Source: Halalkalibacter oceani
Lineage (GTDB): Bacteria; Bacillota; Bacilli; Bacillales; Bacillaceae_D
Reading direction: 5' to 3'
DNA length: 64,000 bases
Assembly (NCBI RefSeq): GCF_023715705.1
Contig: NZ_JAMBOS010000008.1
Location: 1 to 64,000 of the forward strand
The notes below the pieces were generated by a model. The model saw only the letters and a program-made list of their open reading frames with translations. It did no database searches and was not told the DNA's origin. How positions within the stretch are numbered: position 1 is the stretch's first letter; every line of letters starts with the position of its first letter. The position numbers and the translations under genes were made by a program. Below are positions 16,956 through 25,792 of this stretch, in pieces.

Positions 16956-18026
16956 ATGGCAAAAATCGTCTTAAAAAATGTCACAAAGGCCTTTGATGAG
17001 ACACAGGTCGTTAAAGGATTAAATGTAACGATCAAAGACGGCTCTTTCACCGTGCTGGTGGGACCTTCCGGCTGTGGGAAATCGACAACGCTGCGAATGA
17101 TTGCAGGGCTGGAAAAGCAAACGGGTGGCGACATTTGGATCGGTGATCGCTGCGTCAATGAAGTGCCGCCTGGGAAGCGCAATATCGCAATGGTGTTTCA
17201 GAATTATGCGTTATACCCAACGATGACGGTCAAAGAAAACATTGAATTTGGTTTGATTAATAAAAAAGTGCCGAAAGCCGAACGGAAAAAGCTGATCAAT
17301 GAGATTTCGGAAATTGTCGGCCTGACGGAGTATTTAAAGAAGAAGCCGCAGCATTTATCCGGTGGACAGCGCCAGCGCGTCGCTCTGGCGCGGGCGATGG
17401 TCAAAAAGCCGCAGGTGTTTATCCTGGATGAACCGCTATCCAATCTCGATGCGAAGCTGCGCAACCAGATGCGGACGGAGTTGATCGAGCTCCATAAGCG
17501 GCTCGGCACGACATTCGTTTATGTGACCCATGATCAGGTGGAAGCGATGTCGATGGGCGATGAAATCATTTTGTTGAATAAAGGGGAAATCCAGCAGGTG
17601 GACAGTCCGATGAAGATGTATCGCGATCCGAATAATACGTTCACCGCTGAATTTATAGGAACACCGGCGATGAATGTCGTTGAGTATCAACAGGTTAGAA
17701 TGTATCTTCCCGATGTCAATCTTAAGGCGGGCTATATCGGCTTCAGACCTGAGGTTGTCCAGCTGAGCGGTTCGTCCCATCATGATAACCAGCTCGTCAT
17801 TCCGGGAGAGATCGTGACACGGGAAACGTTGGGCGCTGAAATTATTTACAAGGTGAAAACGGGCGCAGGCTTTTGCAGGGTGAAGCAGTTTCAAACGAAT
17901 GTCGAGGAAGCGACAACGGTTTACCTGACAATCCCGCTCGATAAGCTCTATTTCTTTGATAAAGATGGAATCCGGATGCGCCATGTCTCGATTGGACAAA
18001 AGCCGCTTGTGCTGGAGGGGGTTTAG
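16956..18026 (+). CDS. ugpC: ABC importer ATP-binding protein (UgpC/MsmX type)
   Basis: 356 residues. Walker A GPSGCGKST, Q-loop MVFQNYALYP, signature LSGGQRQRVALARA, Walker B VFILDEP, H-loop THD, then a C-terminal ~110-residue TOBE/regulatory domain as in carbohydrate-uptake ATPases. It energises the UgpA-UgpE permease pair. GAAAGGGGA precedes the ATG. ugpA starts 5 bases downstream of its stop. Confidence 0.93.
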   Translation: MAKIVLKNVTKAFDETQVVKGLNVTIKDGSFTVLVGPSGCGKSTTLRMIAGLEKQTGGDIWIGDRCVNEVPPGKRNIAMVFQNYALYPTMTVKENIEFGLINKKVPKAERKKLINEISEIVGLTEYLKKKPQHLSGGQRQRVALARAMVKKPQVFILDEPLSNLDAKLRNQMRTELIELHKRLGTTFVYVTHDQVEAMSMGDEIILLNKGEIQQVDSPMKMYRDPNNTFTAEFIGTPAMNVVEYQQVRMYLPDVNLKAGYIGFRPEVVQLSGSSHHDNQLVIPGEIVTRETLGAEIIYKVKTGAGFCRVKQFQTNVEEATTVYLTIPLDKLYFFDKDGIRMRHVSIGQKPLVLEGV

Positions 18027-18030
18027 TTTC

Positions 18031-18900
18031 GTGAATTGGACGACGCTGCGCCCTTACGCAATGATTGCTCCGGCGGTGATCATTTTCTGCCTGTTTTTTA
18101 TTTATCCTATCTTCTATATGATTTACTTAAGTGCCTTTGATTGGAATTTCGTCAGTCCGACGAAGGACTTCGTTGGATTGGAAAACTTCAAATCGCTGCT
18201 GGCTGAACGGGAATTTATCGAAGTGATGCGCAATTCGGCTGTCTATACGTTTCTGACTGTTTTCTTCACGCTGACCATCTCGCTGTTTTTGGCGCTTTGG
18301 CTGAATAAGCAGGGGGGCGTCTACAGCTTTGTCCAGGGGGCGATTTTCAGTCCGCATATTATTTCGCTCGTCTCAATTTCAATGCTGTGGATGTGGATGA
18401 TGGATGTGGATTACGGTTTGCTTAACTGGTTTCTCGGTCTGTTCGGGATTGAGAAGGTGCAATGGCTCACCCACCCGGACACCGCATTGTATTCCTTAGT
18501 CATTGTGGCTGTCTGGAAAGGGGTCGGGTTTAATACGCTTGTCTTTATCGCCGGCCTGCAAAGTATACCGAAAGACATGTATGAGGCAGCATCCTTGGAC
18601 GAGGCAAGTCCATGGAGAACATTTACGAAAATTACGCTTCCAATGCTGTCGCCGACACTGTTCTTTTTAGCGGTGATCAGTATGATTGGCTCCTTTCAAA
18701 TCTTTGATACGATTTCGATCATGACGCAGGGAGGACCGATTAATTCAACGAACACATTCGTCTATTACATTTATGAAAATGGTTTCCGTTTCTTTAAGAT
18801 CGGCTATGCATCCGCGGCTGGTGTCATCCTGCTAATTGTCGTCAGCCTATTGACGATTATTTACTTCCGCCTGCTTGCCAAACGCGTTCACTACCGCTAA
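18031..18900 (+). CDS. ugpA: ABC importer permease UgpA
   Basis: About 289 residues with six predicted membrane helices and the EAA loop MYEAASLDEASPWRTFTKIT that contacts the ATPase. GTG 18031 follows GGAGGGGG and starts the protein at the usual VNWTTLRPYAMIAPA; the long open frame upstream lies inside ugpC and is not used. Confidence 0.92.
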   Translation: MNWTTLRPYAMIAPAVIIFCLFFIYPIFYMIYLSAFDWNFVSPTKDFVGLENFKSLLAEREFIEVMRNSAVYTFLTVFFTLTISLFLALWLNKQGGVYSFVQGAIFSPHIISLVSISMLWMWMMDVDYGLLNWFLGLFGIEKVQWLTHPDTALYSLVIVAVWKGVGFNTLVFIAGLQSIPKDMYEAASLDEASPWRTFTKITLPMLSPTLFFLAVISMIGSFQIFDTISIMTQGGPINSTNTFVYYIYENGFRFFKIGYASAAGVILLIVVSLLTIIYFRLLAKRVHYR

Positions 18901-18914
18901 GAAAGGAGAGGCTT

Positions 18915-19742
18915 ATGAATTACAAAGTGGTTGCCCTTAAGCTAATTCGTGCGATTAGCTTGATCGGGATCGTCATCATTTTTGCGATGCCGTTTGTCTG
19001 GATGATGTCGACCTCGCTTAAATCACTGGGCGAGACAATTATTTTTCCACCGAAATGGATTCCTGCAGAATTTCATTGGAGCAATTTTGAAAAGGCATGG
19101 AATTCGGGTCCGTTTCTGCGGTTTTTCGTTAACAGCATCCTTGTTTCTGTCGGGATTCTTATCCTGCAATTTTGTACGATTATCCCGGCGGCCTACGCCT
19201 TCGCACGCTACCGGTTTAAAGGGGATACATTCTTCTTCGGCCTAACGATGATCACGTTGATGATTCCGGCGCAGCTGATCTTTTTACCGGTTTATTTGCA
19301 GATGAGCTCGTGGGGGCTGCTTGATACGCTCTGGGCCTTGATTCTTCCCTTCGCTTCAAGCGCCTTCGGTATTTTTCTGTTGCGGCAATCCTTTAAGCAG
19401 GTGCCGGAGGAGCTGATTGAAGCGGCAAGGCTTGATGAGGCGAGTGAATGGAAGATCATTATCAAGATTATGGTGCCGATGGCCAAGCCTGTTTTAATTA
19501 CGTTCGGATTGTTCAGTTTTATTACCCATTGGAATGATTATTTCTGGCCGCTCGTTATGACGACGACCGATGCTTCGCGGACATTGCCGATTGGTGTGAC
19601 GAAATTGCTGCAAGTCGAAGGCGGGGTCGCTTGGCATATTTTAATGGCGGGCAACATGATTTTGGTTCTGCCGATTTTGATTGTCTTTTTCTTCGCCCAG
19701 CGTCAAATCATCCGGGCGTTTGTGTATACAGGAGTAAAATAA
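18915..19742 (+). CDS. ugpE: ABC importer permease UgpE
   Basis: 275 residues, six predicted helices, MalG/UgpE-type N-terminus and EAA loop LIEAARLDEASEWKI. GAAAGGAGAGG precedes the ATG. It is the second membrane subunit of the importer, 15 bases after ugpA. Confidence 0.92.
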   Translation: MNYKVVALKLIRAISLIGIVIIFAMPFVWMMSTSLKSLGETIIFPPKWIPAEFHWSNFEKAWNSGPFLRFFVNSILVSVGILILQFCTIIPAAYAFARYRFKGDTFFFGLTMITLMIPAQLIFLPVYLQMSSWGLLDTLWALILPFASSAFGIFLLRQSFKQVPEELIEAARLDEASEWKIIIKIMVPMAKPVLITFGLFSFITHWNDYFWPLVMTTTDASRTLPIGVTKLLQVEGGVAWHILMAGNMILVLPILIVFFFAQRQIIRAFVYTGVK

Positions 19743-19763
19743 AAGCAGGAAGGGGACGATTGA

Positions 19764-20492
19764 ATGAAAATTGTTGCACACCGGGGCTGGTCCGGACAGG
19801 CGCCTGAAAATACGCTGGCCGCTTTCCGGCTGGCATTGGACGAGCCGCTCATTACTGAAGTGGAACTGGATGTTCACCTGTCGAAGGATGGCATTCCGGT
19901 CGTCATTCATGATCATACATTGGAACGGACAACGAATGGCAACGGAGCCGTCCGCGATTATACGTTCTCCGAGCTGCAGCAGCTTACTGCCGGCAGCTGG
20001 TTTGATCAGGAATTCTCAGCTGAAAGGATTCCTTCTTTAGAGGAGGTTTTCCAATTGTTCAAAGACCGCCCGACTCGTCTCGTGATTGAACTTAAGCAGA
20101 CAGCCGGTTATTATTCAGGATTGGAGGAAGCCGTTGTGAAGCTGATCCAGTCCTATCAGATGGAGCGTCAGGTTACCGTCATTTCGTTTGACCACATTAG
20201 TGTGAAGTTGGTTAAAGATGCTGATCCGGCGATTGAAACAGGACTCGTTTATCTTGGCCGGCCGACTCTATTGCTTGAGCAGGCACGCTATACAAAGGCT
20301 GGTTTTATTTCGATGCACTATGCCTTTATTACAGAATCAATGGTTGGTGAGCTGCTACAAGCAGGGATAAAGATTGGCGTCTGGACAGTGGATGAAGAGG
20401 AGACGTTGAAAAAGCTCACCAGCTTTCACGACGAGCTTCGAGTTACGACAAACCACCCCGAGCGCATCATCGCCCTTCAGGCGGCGCGCTGA
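19764..20492 (+). CDS. ugpQ: Glycerophosphodiester phosphodiesterase
   Basis: 242 residues of the GDPD TIM-barrel family. HRGWSGQAPENT gives the catalytic His/Arg and Glu; ELDVHLSKDG, VVIHDHTLERTTNG and VIELKQ complete the active site, and WTVDEEE lies near the end. No signal peptide, so it hydrolyses imported glycerophosphodiesters in the cytoplasm to glycerol-3-phosphate plus alcohol. The product is the inducer of GlpP, which closes a positive loop on this operon. Final gene of the operon. Confidence 0.94.
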   Translation: MKIVAHRGWSGQAPENTLAAFRLALDEPLITEVELDVHLSKDGIPVVIHDHTLERTTNGNGAVRDYTFSELQQLTAGSWFDQEFSAERIPSLEEVFQLFKDRPTRLVIELKQTAGYYSGLEEAVVKLIQSYQMERQVTVISFDHISVKLVKDADPAIETGLVYLGRPTLLLEQARYTKAGFISMHYAFITESMVGELLQAGIKIGVWTVDEEETLKKLTSFHDELRVTTNHPERIIALQAAR

Positions 20493-20500
20493 GGAAGAGA

Positions 20501-20690
20501 AAAACTGGCCTTGACCCCTGTTGGCAAAGGCTTCATACGCCAAAGAGCTTGAGACAAAACTAGCTTTGGACCTACTGGCAATGGCTTCAAACACCACAAG
20601 CCCGTTGTGAGAAACCCACTCACAACGGGCTTTAAATGCTCATGGGATGGAGGGCAGGCGAAAAGTAAAAGAAACAACCTTTGCCCTGCC
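20501..20690. repeat. Two-hairpin dispersed repeat, copy B, with internal ~60-bp duplication
   Basis: Hairpin 1: AAGCCCGTTGTGAG / CTCACAACGGGCTT (20598-20632). Hairpin 2: GGCAGG...CCTGCC (20653-20690). It separates convergent ugpQ and ydiF and should terminate both. The preceding bases 20501-20600 hold two imperfect copies of a unit ending GGCAA(A/T)GGCTTCA-NACNCCA, about 60 bases apart. Copy C at 55335 shares GCAATGGCTTCA ... CCACA and GGCTTTAAA around a different stem sequence. Confidence 0.7.
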
Positions 20691-20710
20691 TAGTTGGGAC
20701 GGTGAGTGAT

Positions 20711-22636
20711 TTATTCCTGCAGCTGCTCCCATTCTTCCATATATGTCTCAATCGTTGCCTGAAGGTCATCGATTTTTTGCTGGAGAGCCTGAGCTTCCTC
20801 ATGATTCGAGTAGACGTCGGGATCACAAAGCGCTTCTTCGCATTCGGCAAGCTCCGTTTCTGCCTGTTCGATATGCTGTTCGAGCTCTTCAATTCGGCGC
20901 AAGCGCTGGCGTTCCAGTTTTTTCGCTTCCTTGTCCGCCTCATAATTCCGTTTGTCGGACTGATCTTCGGTTTGGACTGGGCCGGCAGCCTCCTCCTGTT
21001 CCAACTTCTCACGCTGCTGCATTTCAGCTTTTTTCGTTACATAGTAATCATAATCACCAAGGTAATTCGTGATCTGACCATGCTCGAGCTCTGCCATTCT
21101 TGTCGCAATTCGGTTGAGGAAGTAACGGTCATGTGAGACGAAGAGCAGGGTGCCAGGATAATCAATCAAGGCCGCTTCCAGCATTTCTTTGGCGTCGAGA
21201 TCGAGATGGTTCGTCGGCTCATCAAGAATCAGGAAATTGGCTTTTTGCATCATTAGCTTCGCCAAGGCAAGGCGCGCCTTTTCGCCGCCGCTTAACGCCG
21301 ACACTGGCTTGAGCACATCATCCCCACTGAATAGAAAGTTGCCGAGCACGGTCCGGATTTCCTTTTCCGGTAATAACGGATAGTCATCCCACAGCTCCTG
21401 CAGCACAAGCTTGTTCGATTTGAGATTCGCCTGCTCCTGATCGTAATAGCCAATCGTTACGTTGCTGCCGAGGCGGATCGTTCCGTCCTGAAGCGGGATC
21501 GCCTTCATTAACGCTTTTAATAGCGTCGATTTGCCGGCTCCATTTGGACCGATCAGGGCGACGCTTTCGCCGCGGTCGATCGCCAAATCAAGATTGCGGA
21601 AAATCGAGTGCTCGCCGTAGGCTGCATGAAGGCCGGTTGCCCGCAGCACTTCATTTCCGCTTTGTCTGTCAATGTCAAAAGAAAAGGAGGCGGATTTCTC
21701 GGAACCGGGAGGCCGGTTGAGCCGCTCCATTTTCTCGAGTTGCTTGCGCCGGCTTTGCGCCCGCTTTGTCGTCGAGGCGCGGACGATGTTTTTTTGAATG
21801 AAATCCTCAAGCTTGGCAATTTGATCCTGCTGCTTTTCATATTGCTTTACTTCAAGCTCGTAGCGCTTTGCTTTCTCCTCGAGGTAATTGCTGTAATTTC
21901 CATGATATTTGATGGATTTCGTTCTGGAAATCTCAACAACCTTTGTAACAATTTTATCGAGAAAATAGCGATCATGGGAGACGATCAAAATCGCTCCTTT
22001 GTAGCCAAGCAAATAATGCTCAAGCCATGTTAATGTAGAAATATCGAGGTGGTTCGTCGGCTCATCAAGAATGAGCAAGTCCGGCTTTGTCAGAAGCAGC
22101 TTCGCTAAAGCAAGCCGTGTCTTTTGCCCGCCGCTTAACGTAGAAATTTTCGTGCTGTATTCGAAATCAGCAAAGTTCATGCCGGCAAGCACGGTACGGA
22201 TATCCGCTTCATATTGATACCCGCCCTTATCTTTGAAAGCAAGCTGCTTTTCATCATATTCCCGCAGCAGCTTTTCATAGCGTGGCGTGTTTTGCAGCAA
22301 GTCAGGGTCCGACATCTGCACTTCGAGCGCGCGCAGCTGTTTTTCCATCTGGCGCAAAGGCTCAAAGACAGTCAGCATTTCATCCCAGATTGACAGATTT
22401 GATTCGAGTCCTGTGTCCTGGGCAAGGTAGCCAAGCTCTACGCCTTTAGGCAGCATAAGCTCGCCGTCATCGTAAGAAAGCTGTCCGGCAATGATTTTGA
22501 GCAAGGTTGATTTGCCGGCTCCATTACGTCCAACGAGCGCAAGACGTTCTCCAGTTTGGATATCCAGCTTAATATTTGATAAAATAGGCTCTGCGCCGAA
22601 TGATTTTGAAAGATTGATGCACTGTAAAACAATCAT
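20711..22636 (-). CDS. ydiF: ABC-F family ATPase (YdiF-like)
   Basis: 641 residues, soluble, two ABC domains: Walker A GRNGAGKST and GPNGAGKST, signatures LSGGQKTRLALAKLL and LSGGEKARLALAKLM, each with LILDEPTNHLD. They are joined by a basic linker (~residues 235-310) and followed by a C-terminal coiled coil rich in Glu/Lys/Gln. ABC-F proteins act on the ribosome (translation factor or antibiotic protection). Position between tsaD and rex matches B. subtilis ydiF. It is transcribed against its neighbours. Confidence 0.93.
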   Translation of the reverse strand: MIVLQCINLSKSFGAEPILSNIKLDIQTGERLALVGRNGAGKSTLLKIIAGQLSYDDGELMLPKGVELGYLAQDTGLESNLSIWDEMLTVFEPLRQMEKQLRALEVQMSDPDLLQNTPRYEKLLREYDEKQLAFKDKGGYQYEADIRTVLAGMNFADFEYSTKISTLSGGQKTRLALAKLLLTKPDLLILDEPTNHLDISTLTWLEHYLLGYKGAILIVSHDRYFLDKIVTKVVEISRTKSIKYHGNYSNYLEEKAKRYELEVKQYEKQQDQIAKLEDFIQKNIVRASTTKRAQSRRKQLEKMERLNRPPGSEKSASFSFDIDRQSGNEVLRATGLHAAYGEHSIFRNLDLAIDRGESVALIGPNGAGKSTLLKALMKAIPLQDGTIRLGSNVTIGYYDQEQANLKSNKLVLQELWDDYPLLPEKEIRTVLGNFLFSGDDVLKPVSALSGGEKARLALAKLMMQKANFLILDEPTNHLDLDAKEMLEAALIDYPGTLLFVSHDRYFLNRIATRMAELEHGQITNYLGDYDYYVTKKAEMQQREKLEQEEAAGPVQTEDQSDKRNYEADKEAKKLERQRLRRIEELEQHIEQAETELAECEEALCDPDVYSNHEEAQALQQKIDDLQATIETYMEEWEQLQE

Positions 22637-22825
22637 GGTTTTCCCTTTCTATCTTCTTGCAAAGATACGACGTGTTTTCTAAAAAAGCTGTATACTGTGA
22701 GTGTATCGCAGAATCAATCTTTCAACAACTTATTGAACATGAAACGAAACCACTTACAAACTGTGTGAAATGGTGTACAATGAAAAAATGAGGACTGTGT
22801 CCTCGCAGGCAGGAGGGAGGCGCTG

Positions 22826-23461
22826 ATGAAAAGCGAGCAAATGAAGATTCCCCAAGCAACTGCAAAGCGGCTGCCTTTGTACTATCGGTTTTTGGAGAAT
22901 CTCCAGGCCTCAGGAAAACAGAGAGTATCCTCAACGGAATTGAGTGAGGCAGTGAAAGTAGATTCAGCGACCATTCGTCGCGACTTTTCCTATTTTGGAG
23001 CACTTGGGAAAAAGGGCTATGGTTATAATGTCAATTATTTGCTTTCTTTTTTTCGTAAGACACTTGATCAGGATGAGTTGACGAAAGTGATTCTTGTCGG
23101 TGTTGGCAACCTTGGAACAGCCTTTTTGAACTACAATTTTTCTAAAAATAATAATACTGAAATTGTGATGGCTTTTGATGTTGATCAGGAAAAAGTCGGC
23201 AAGGACATTGGCGGGGTGACGATCTATCATCTTGAGCAGCTGACTGAGCTGATTGATCCAGAGGTGACGGTGGCGATCTTAACAGTCCCGGCCTTTGCCG
23301 CTCAAAAGATTGCCGATCAGCTCGTACAATCAGGAATTAAGGGCATCCTTAATTTTACACCGGCCCGGCTGGATGTGCCTGAGGAAGTCCGTGTCCATCA
23401 CATTGACCTGTCAGTCGAATTACAGGCGTTAGTTTATTTTCTAAAGCATTATCCCGTATAA
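22826..23461 (+). CDS. rex: Redox-sensing transcriptional repressor Rex
   Basis: 211 residues. N-terminal winged helix ([18 protein letters not shown] ... [22 protein letters not shown]), Rossmann NAD(H) site [10 protein letters not shown], and C-terminal swap helix. Rex leaves DNA when NADH rises. Its probable targets in this window are the doxX and cydABS promoters (boxes at 24627, 24711 and 25526). GGAGGGAGG precedes the ATG. Confidence 0.95.
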   Translation: MKSEQMKIPQATAKRLPLYYRFLENLQASGKQRVSSTELSEAVKVDSATIRRDFSYFGALGKKGYGYNVNYLLSFFRKTLDQDELTKVILVGVGNLGTAFLNYNFSKNNNTEIVMAFDVDQEKVGKDIGGVTIYHLEQLTELIDPEVTVAILTVPAFAAQKIADQLVQSGIKGILNFTPARLDVPEEVRVHHIDLSVELQALVYFLKHYPV

Positions 23462-23552
23462 TAGGAATACTCCCAGCGGGAGTATGACGAAAAGCGAAAT
23501 TCCTCGGCGAAGCTGTTGCTGAGTATGATAAAAGGACAAGGAGGTGCTACCT

Positions 23553-23732
23553 ATGGGATTAGGAGCGGGAAGTATTGCGATTATTGCGCTTGTTGCATTG
23601 TTGATCTTTGGTCCAAAAAAACTGCCGGAGCTTGGAAAGGCTGCTGGAAATACACTGCGTGAATTCAAGCATGCGACAAAAGGCTTGGCGGATGAAGAAG
23701 ACGATAAAAAGAAAGATAATAACAAAGCCTAA
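23553..23732 (+). CDS. tatA: Twin-arginine translocase subunit TatA (TatAy type)
   Basis: 59 residues: short N-terminus, one transmembrane helix, hinge FGPKKLPELGKAAG, an amphipathic helix and a charged tail. TatA/TatC form a minimal Tat export system for folded proteins. ATG 23553 has AAGGAGG at good spacing; the open frame begins at an upstream GTG that I do not consider the start. tatC follows after 17 bases. Confidence 0.93.
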   Translation: MGLGAGSIAIIALVALLIFGPKKLPELGKAAGNTLREFKHATKGLADEEDDKKKDNNKA

Positions 23733-23749
23733 GCAGGAAGGGTTTATCC

Positions 23750-24508
23750 ATGGAACAAAAAGATATGTCGGTGATGGAACACATTGTGGAGTTAAGGCGG
23801 CGAATAATCATCACACTCGCTTTCTTTGCAGTGGCTTTTGTCGCCGGCTTTTTTTTAGCGACTCCCTTAATCACATATTTGCAAAGCACGCCAACGGCTG
23901 CTGATTTGCCGATGAACGCCTTTAAGATGACCGATTCGATCCGAGTCTTTATGACGTTCGCGTTTGCGAGTGCGTTAATCTTAACGTTTCCAGTTATTCT
24001 TTATCAGCTGTGGGCTTTTGTCCGACCCGGTCTTCATGAGAATGAACAGAGAGCGACCTTGTCCTACATTCCGCTTGCGTTTTTGCTGTTTTTAGCGGGA
24101 ATCGCTTTCGCTTATTTTATTTTGTTTCCTTATTTGGTTCAGTTCATGAGCAATTTAGCAGAGCGGCTCGGGATCACGGAACAGTATGGGATTAATGAAT
24201 ACTTTACCTTTCTTTTTCAGGTGACACTCCCATTCGGCGCGCTATTCCAGCTCCCTGTGATCGTGATGTTTTTAACGAGACTGGGGATCATTACCCCAAT
24301 GCTGTTAAGCCAGGTGCGCAAGCTTGCCTATTTTGTGCTGCTGGTCATCGCCGGGATGATTACCCCGCCTGAAGTTATTTCGCATTTAATGGTCACGGTT
24401 CCTCTATTGCTGCTCTATGAATTCAGCATCTGGGTATCCTATGTGACGTATCGAAAAGTGCAAAAGGCGGAAAGAGAACGGGAAGAGGCAGGAGCAGCCG
24501 ATTCATAA
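23750..24508 (+). CDS. tatC: Twin-arginine translocase subunit TatC
   Basis: 252 residues, six predicted membrane helices. Conserved MEHIVELRRR N-terminus (binds the twin-arginine signal), FVRPGLHENE in the first cytoplasmic loop, and AGMITPPE near the last helices. A charged C-terminal tail follows. Operon with tatA as in B. subtilis tatAyCy. Confidence 0.95.
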   Translation: MEQKDMSVMEHIVELRRRIIITLAFFAVAFVAGFFLATPLITYLQSTPTAADLPMNAFKMTDSIRVFMTFAFASALILTFPVILYQLWAFVRPGLHENEQRATLSYIPLAFLLFLAGIAFAYFILFPYLVQFMSNLAERLGITEQYGINEYFTFLFQVTLPFGALFQLPVIVMFLTRLGIITPMLLSQVRKLAYFVLLVIAGMITPPEVISHLMVTVPLLLLYEFSIWVSYVTYRKVQKAEREREEAGAADS

Positions 24509-24520
24509 TAAAGGTTGAAA

Positions 24521-24554
24521 AAACGAGCAGGGAACAGGTTCCTGCTCGTTTTTC
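24521..24554 (+). terminator. Terminator after tatC
   Basis: AAACGAGCAGG / CCTGCTCGTTT with a nine-base loop and T run, 12 bases after tatC. Confidence 0.9.
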
Positions 24555-24626
24555 TTTGAGTAGAGGAATCGATACGATTCTATTGCAACGGCACAGGATA
24601 TATTCCTTCTTAATTTTAGCAATAGT

Positions 24627-24644
24627 TTGTGAAATATTGAACAA
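24627..24644. promoter_or_regulatory. Rex box 1 (upstream of doxX)
   Basis: TTGTGAAATATTGAACAA, one mismatch from the ideal palindrome TTGTGAAATATTTCACAA type operator of Rex. It lies ~120 bases before doxX; a second box follows at 24711. Confidence 0.8.
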
Positions 24645-24710
24645 AGTGTGAAAAATGCAAGATTCGGTAGTCAAATTGATCTACGTCTTATATACTTAAC
24701 TTATAAAACA

Positions 24711-24728
24711 TTGTGAAAACATTCACAA
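24711..24728. promoter_or_regulatory. Rex box 2 (upstream of doxX)
   Basis: TTGTGAAAACATTCACAA, perfect 7-base arms TTGTGAA/TTCACAA. Two operators 84 bases apart suggest tight NADH-dependent control of the gene at 24767. Confidence 0.85.
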
Positions 24729-24766
24729 AATTATTTTATTGAACATGATGTGAGGGGGACTTGTTG

Positions 24767-25300
24767 ATGATTGGACAGTTTTTACGGGAAAACAGGGTGG
24801 TAGCAGGGGTTATGGTTATTTTACGCCTCTATTTAGGCTGGGCTTGGCTATCCTCAGGGGTAGGAAAGGTGACAGGGGGATTTCATGCCGGAGGATATTT
24901 GGAACATGCAGTGGCCAATCCTGTGATGCAAGGGGAAGAGATTTTATATCCTGCTTATGTGACATTTTTAGAATCAGTGGCGCTTCCATACGCAGGTTTA
25001 TTCAGTTTTGTTGTTGCCTGGGGAGAGATTCTTGTTGGTTTAGGACTTATTACAGGCATTCTGACTTCTGCCGCTGCTTTTTTTGGCGTAGCGATGAATA
25101 TGGCGTTTCTATTTGCCGGAACGATTTCGACAAATCCACTGCTTATTTTAATTTCTATTTTTATTATGGCGGCTGGAGCCAACGCTGGAAGGTTTGGGGG
25201 AGACCGTTGGGTGCTGCCTTATTTACGCCGGCAGCTTTTGCGTAAGAGAGACGCGGCAAATCTGAACTGTATAGAAGGAAACGGTTTGCTGCAAAAATAG
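24767..25300 (+). CDS. DoxX family membrane protein
   Basis: About 177 residues, four predicted membrane segments; DoxX family pattern (LRLYLGWAWLSSGVGKV and GAFLFAG-like region). Some DoxX proteins are quinol-oxidase or thiosulfate:quinone subunits, others are of unknown role. Placement behind two Rex boxes and next to cytochrome bd supports a respiratory role at high NADH. I chose ATG 24767 with AGGGGG at ~9 bases; two upstream TTG codons are in frame. Confidence 0.78.
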   Translation: MIGQFLRENRVVAGVMVILRLYLGWAWLSSGVGKVTGGFHAGGYLEHAVANPVMQGEEILYPAYVTFLESVALPYAGLFSFVVAWGEILVGLGLITGILTSAAAFFGVAMNMAFLFAGTISTNPLLILISIFIMAAGANAGRFGGDRWVLPYLRRQLLRKRDAANLNCIEGNGLLQK

Positions 25301-25345
25301 CAGGCAGTAATAAAGAAGCAAGGGGAGTTGCTTTAAAAGTGCTTG

Positions 25346-25388
25346 GAGATGTGTCAAAGGGGAATGCGCCTTTTGGCACATCTTTTAG
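25346..25388 (+). terminator. Terminator after doxX
   Basis: GATGTG(T)CAAAGG pairs with CCTTTTGGCACATC, followed by TTTTA. It separates doxX from the cyd transcript. Beyond it (25390-25525) I see nothing defined. Confidence 0.8.
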
Positions 25389-25525
25389 CTGTTCCGTTTT
25401 GAACGCATTGTCCGGGAGTTTGTTAATCCGCTCAGCAGCATCGAGCGAAAACATCCCTTTCTATTGAGCGGATGGGTTTAAAAATAATGAACAAATGGTA
25501 TAGAAAAAAAGAATAAATCATGACA

Positions 25526-25543
25526 ATGTGATCTGTTTCACAA
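25526..25543. promoter_or_regulatory. Rex box upstream of cydABS
   Basis: ATGTGATCTGTTTCACAA: arms TGTGA and TCACA in the 18-base Rex layout. It lies 250 bases before cydA in a gene-free stretch, so the cyd mRNA has a long leader whose 25620-25790 part shows no clear structure. Confidence 0.78.
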
Positions 25544-25792
25544 AATATTCATTGATCATTTTCTCAACGGCTTTTTCGTTATGTTACAATCGCCTTGTAA
25601 ACCCTATATTGATAGTGGCAGTAGTAAAAAGCTTGTCTCGGCTCAATTTTAAAGCTCATTTTAATTCGAATGTGAAAAGGTGAGCATTATCTGGGGAGAT
25701 AAGAAAGGATAAAAATGCGGGATGAGTAGAAAAGCGACCGTGGTGGTTTTCTTAGGCTGGCAGAGGCATGGATATAAGGAGGGTGAGGAAAA

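Noticed and set aside
20681-21136. 151-codon plus-strand frame over the end of ydiF
   Set aside because: Shadow of the ABC-F coiled coil on the opposite strand.
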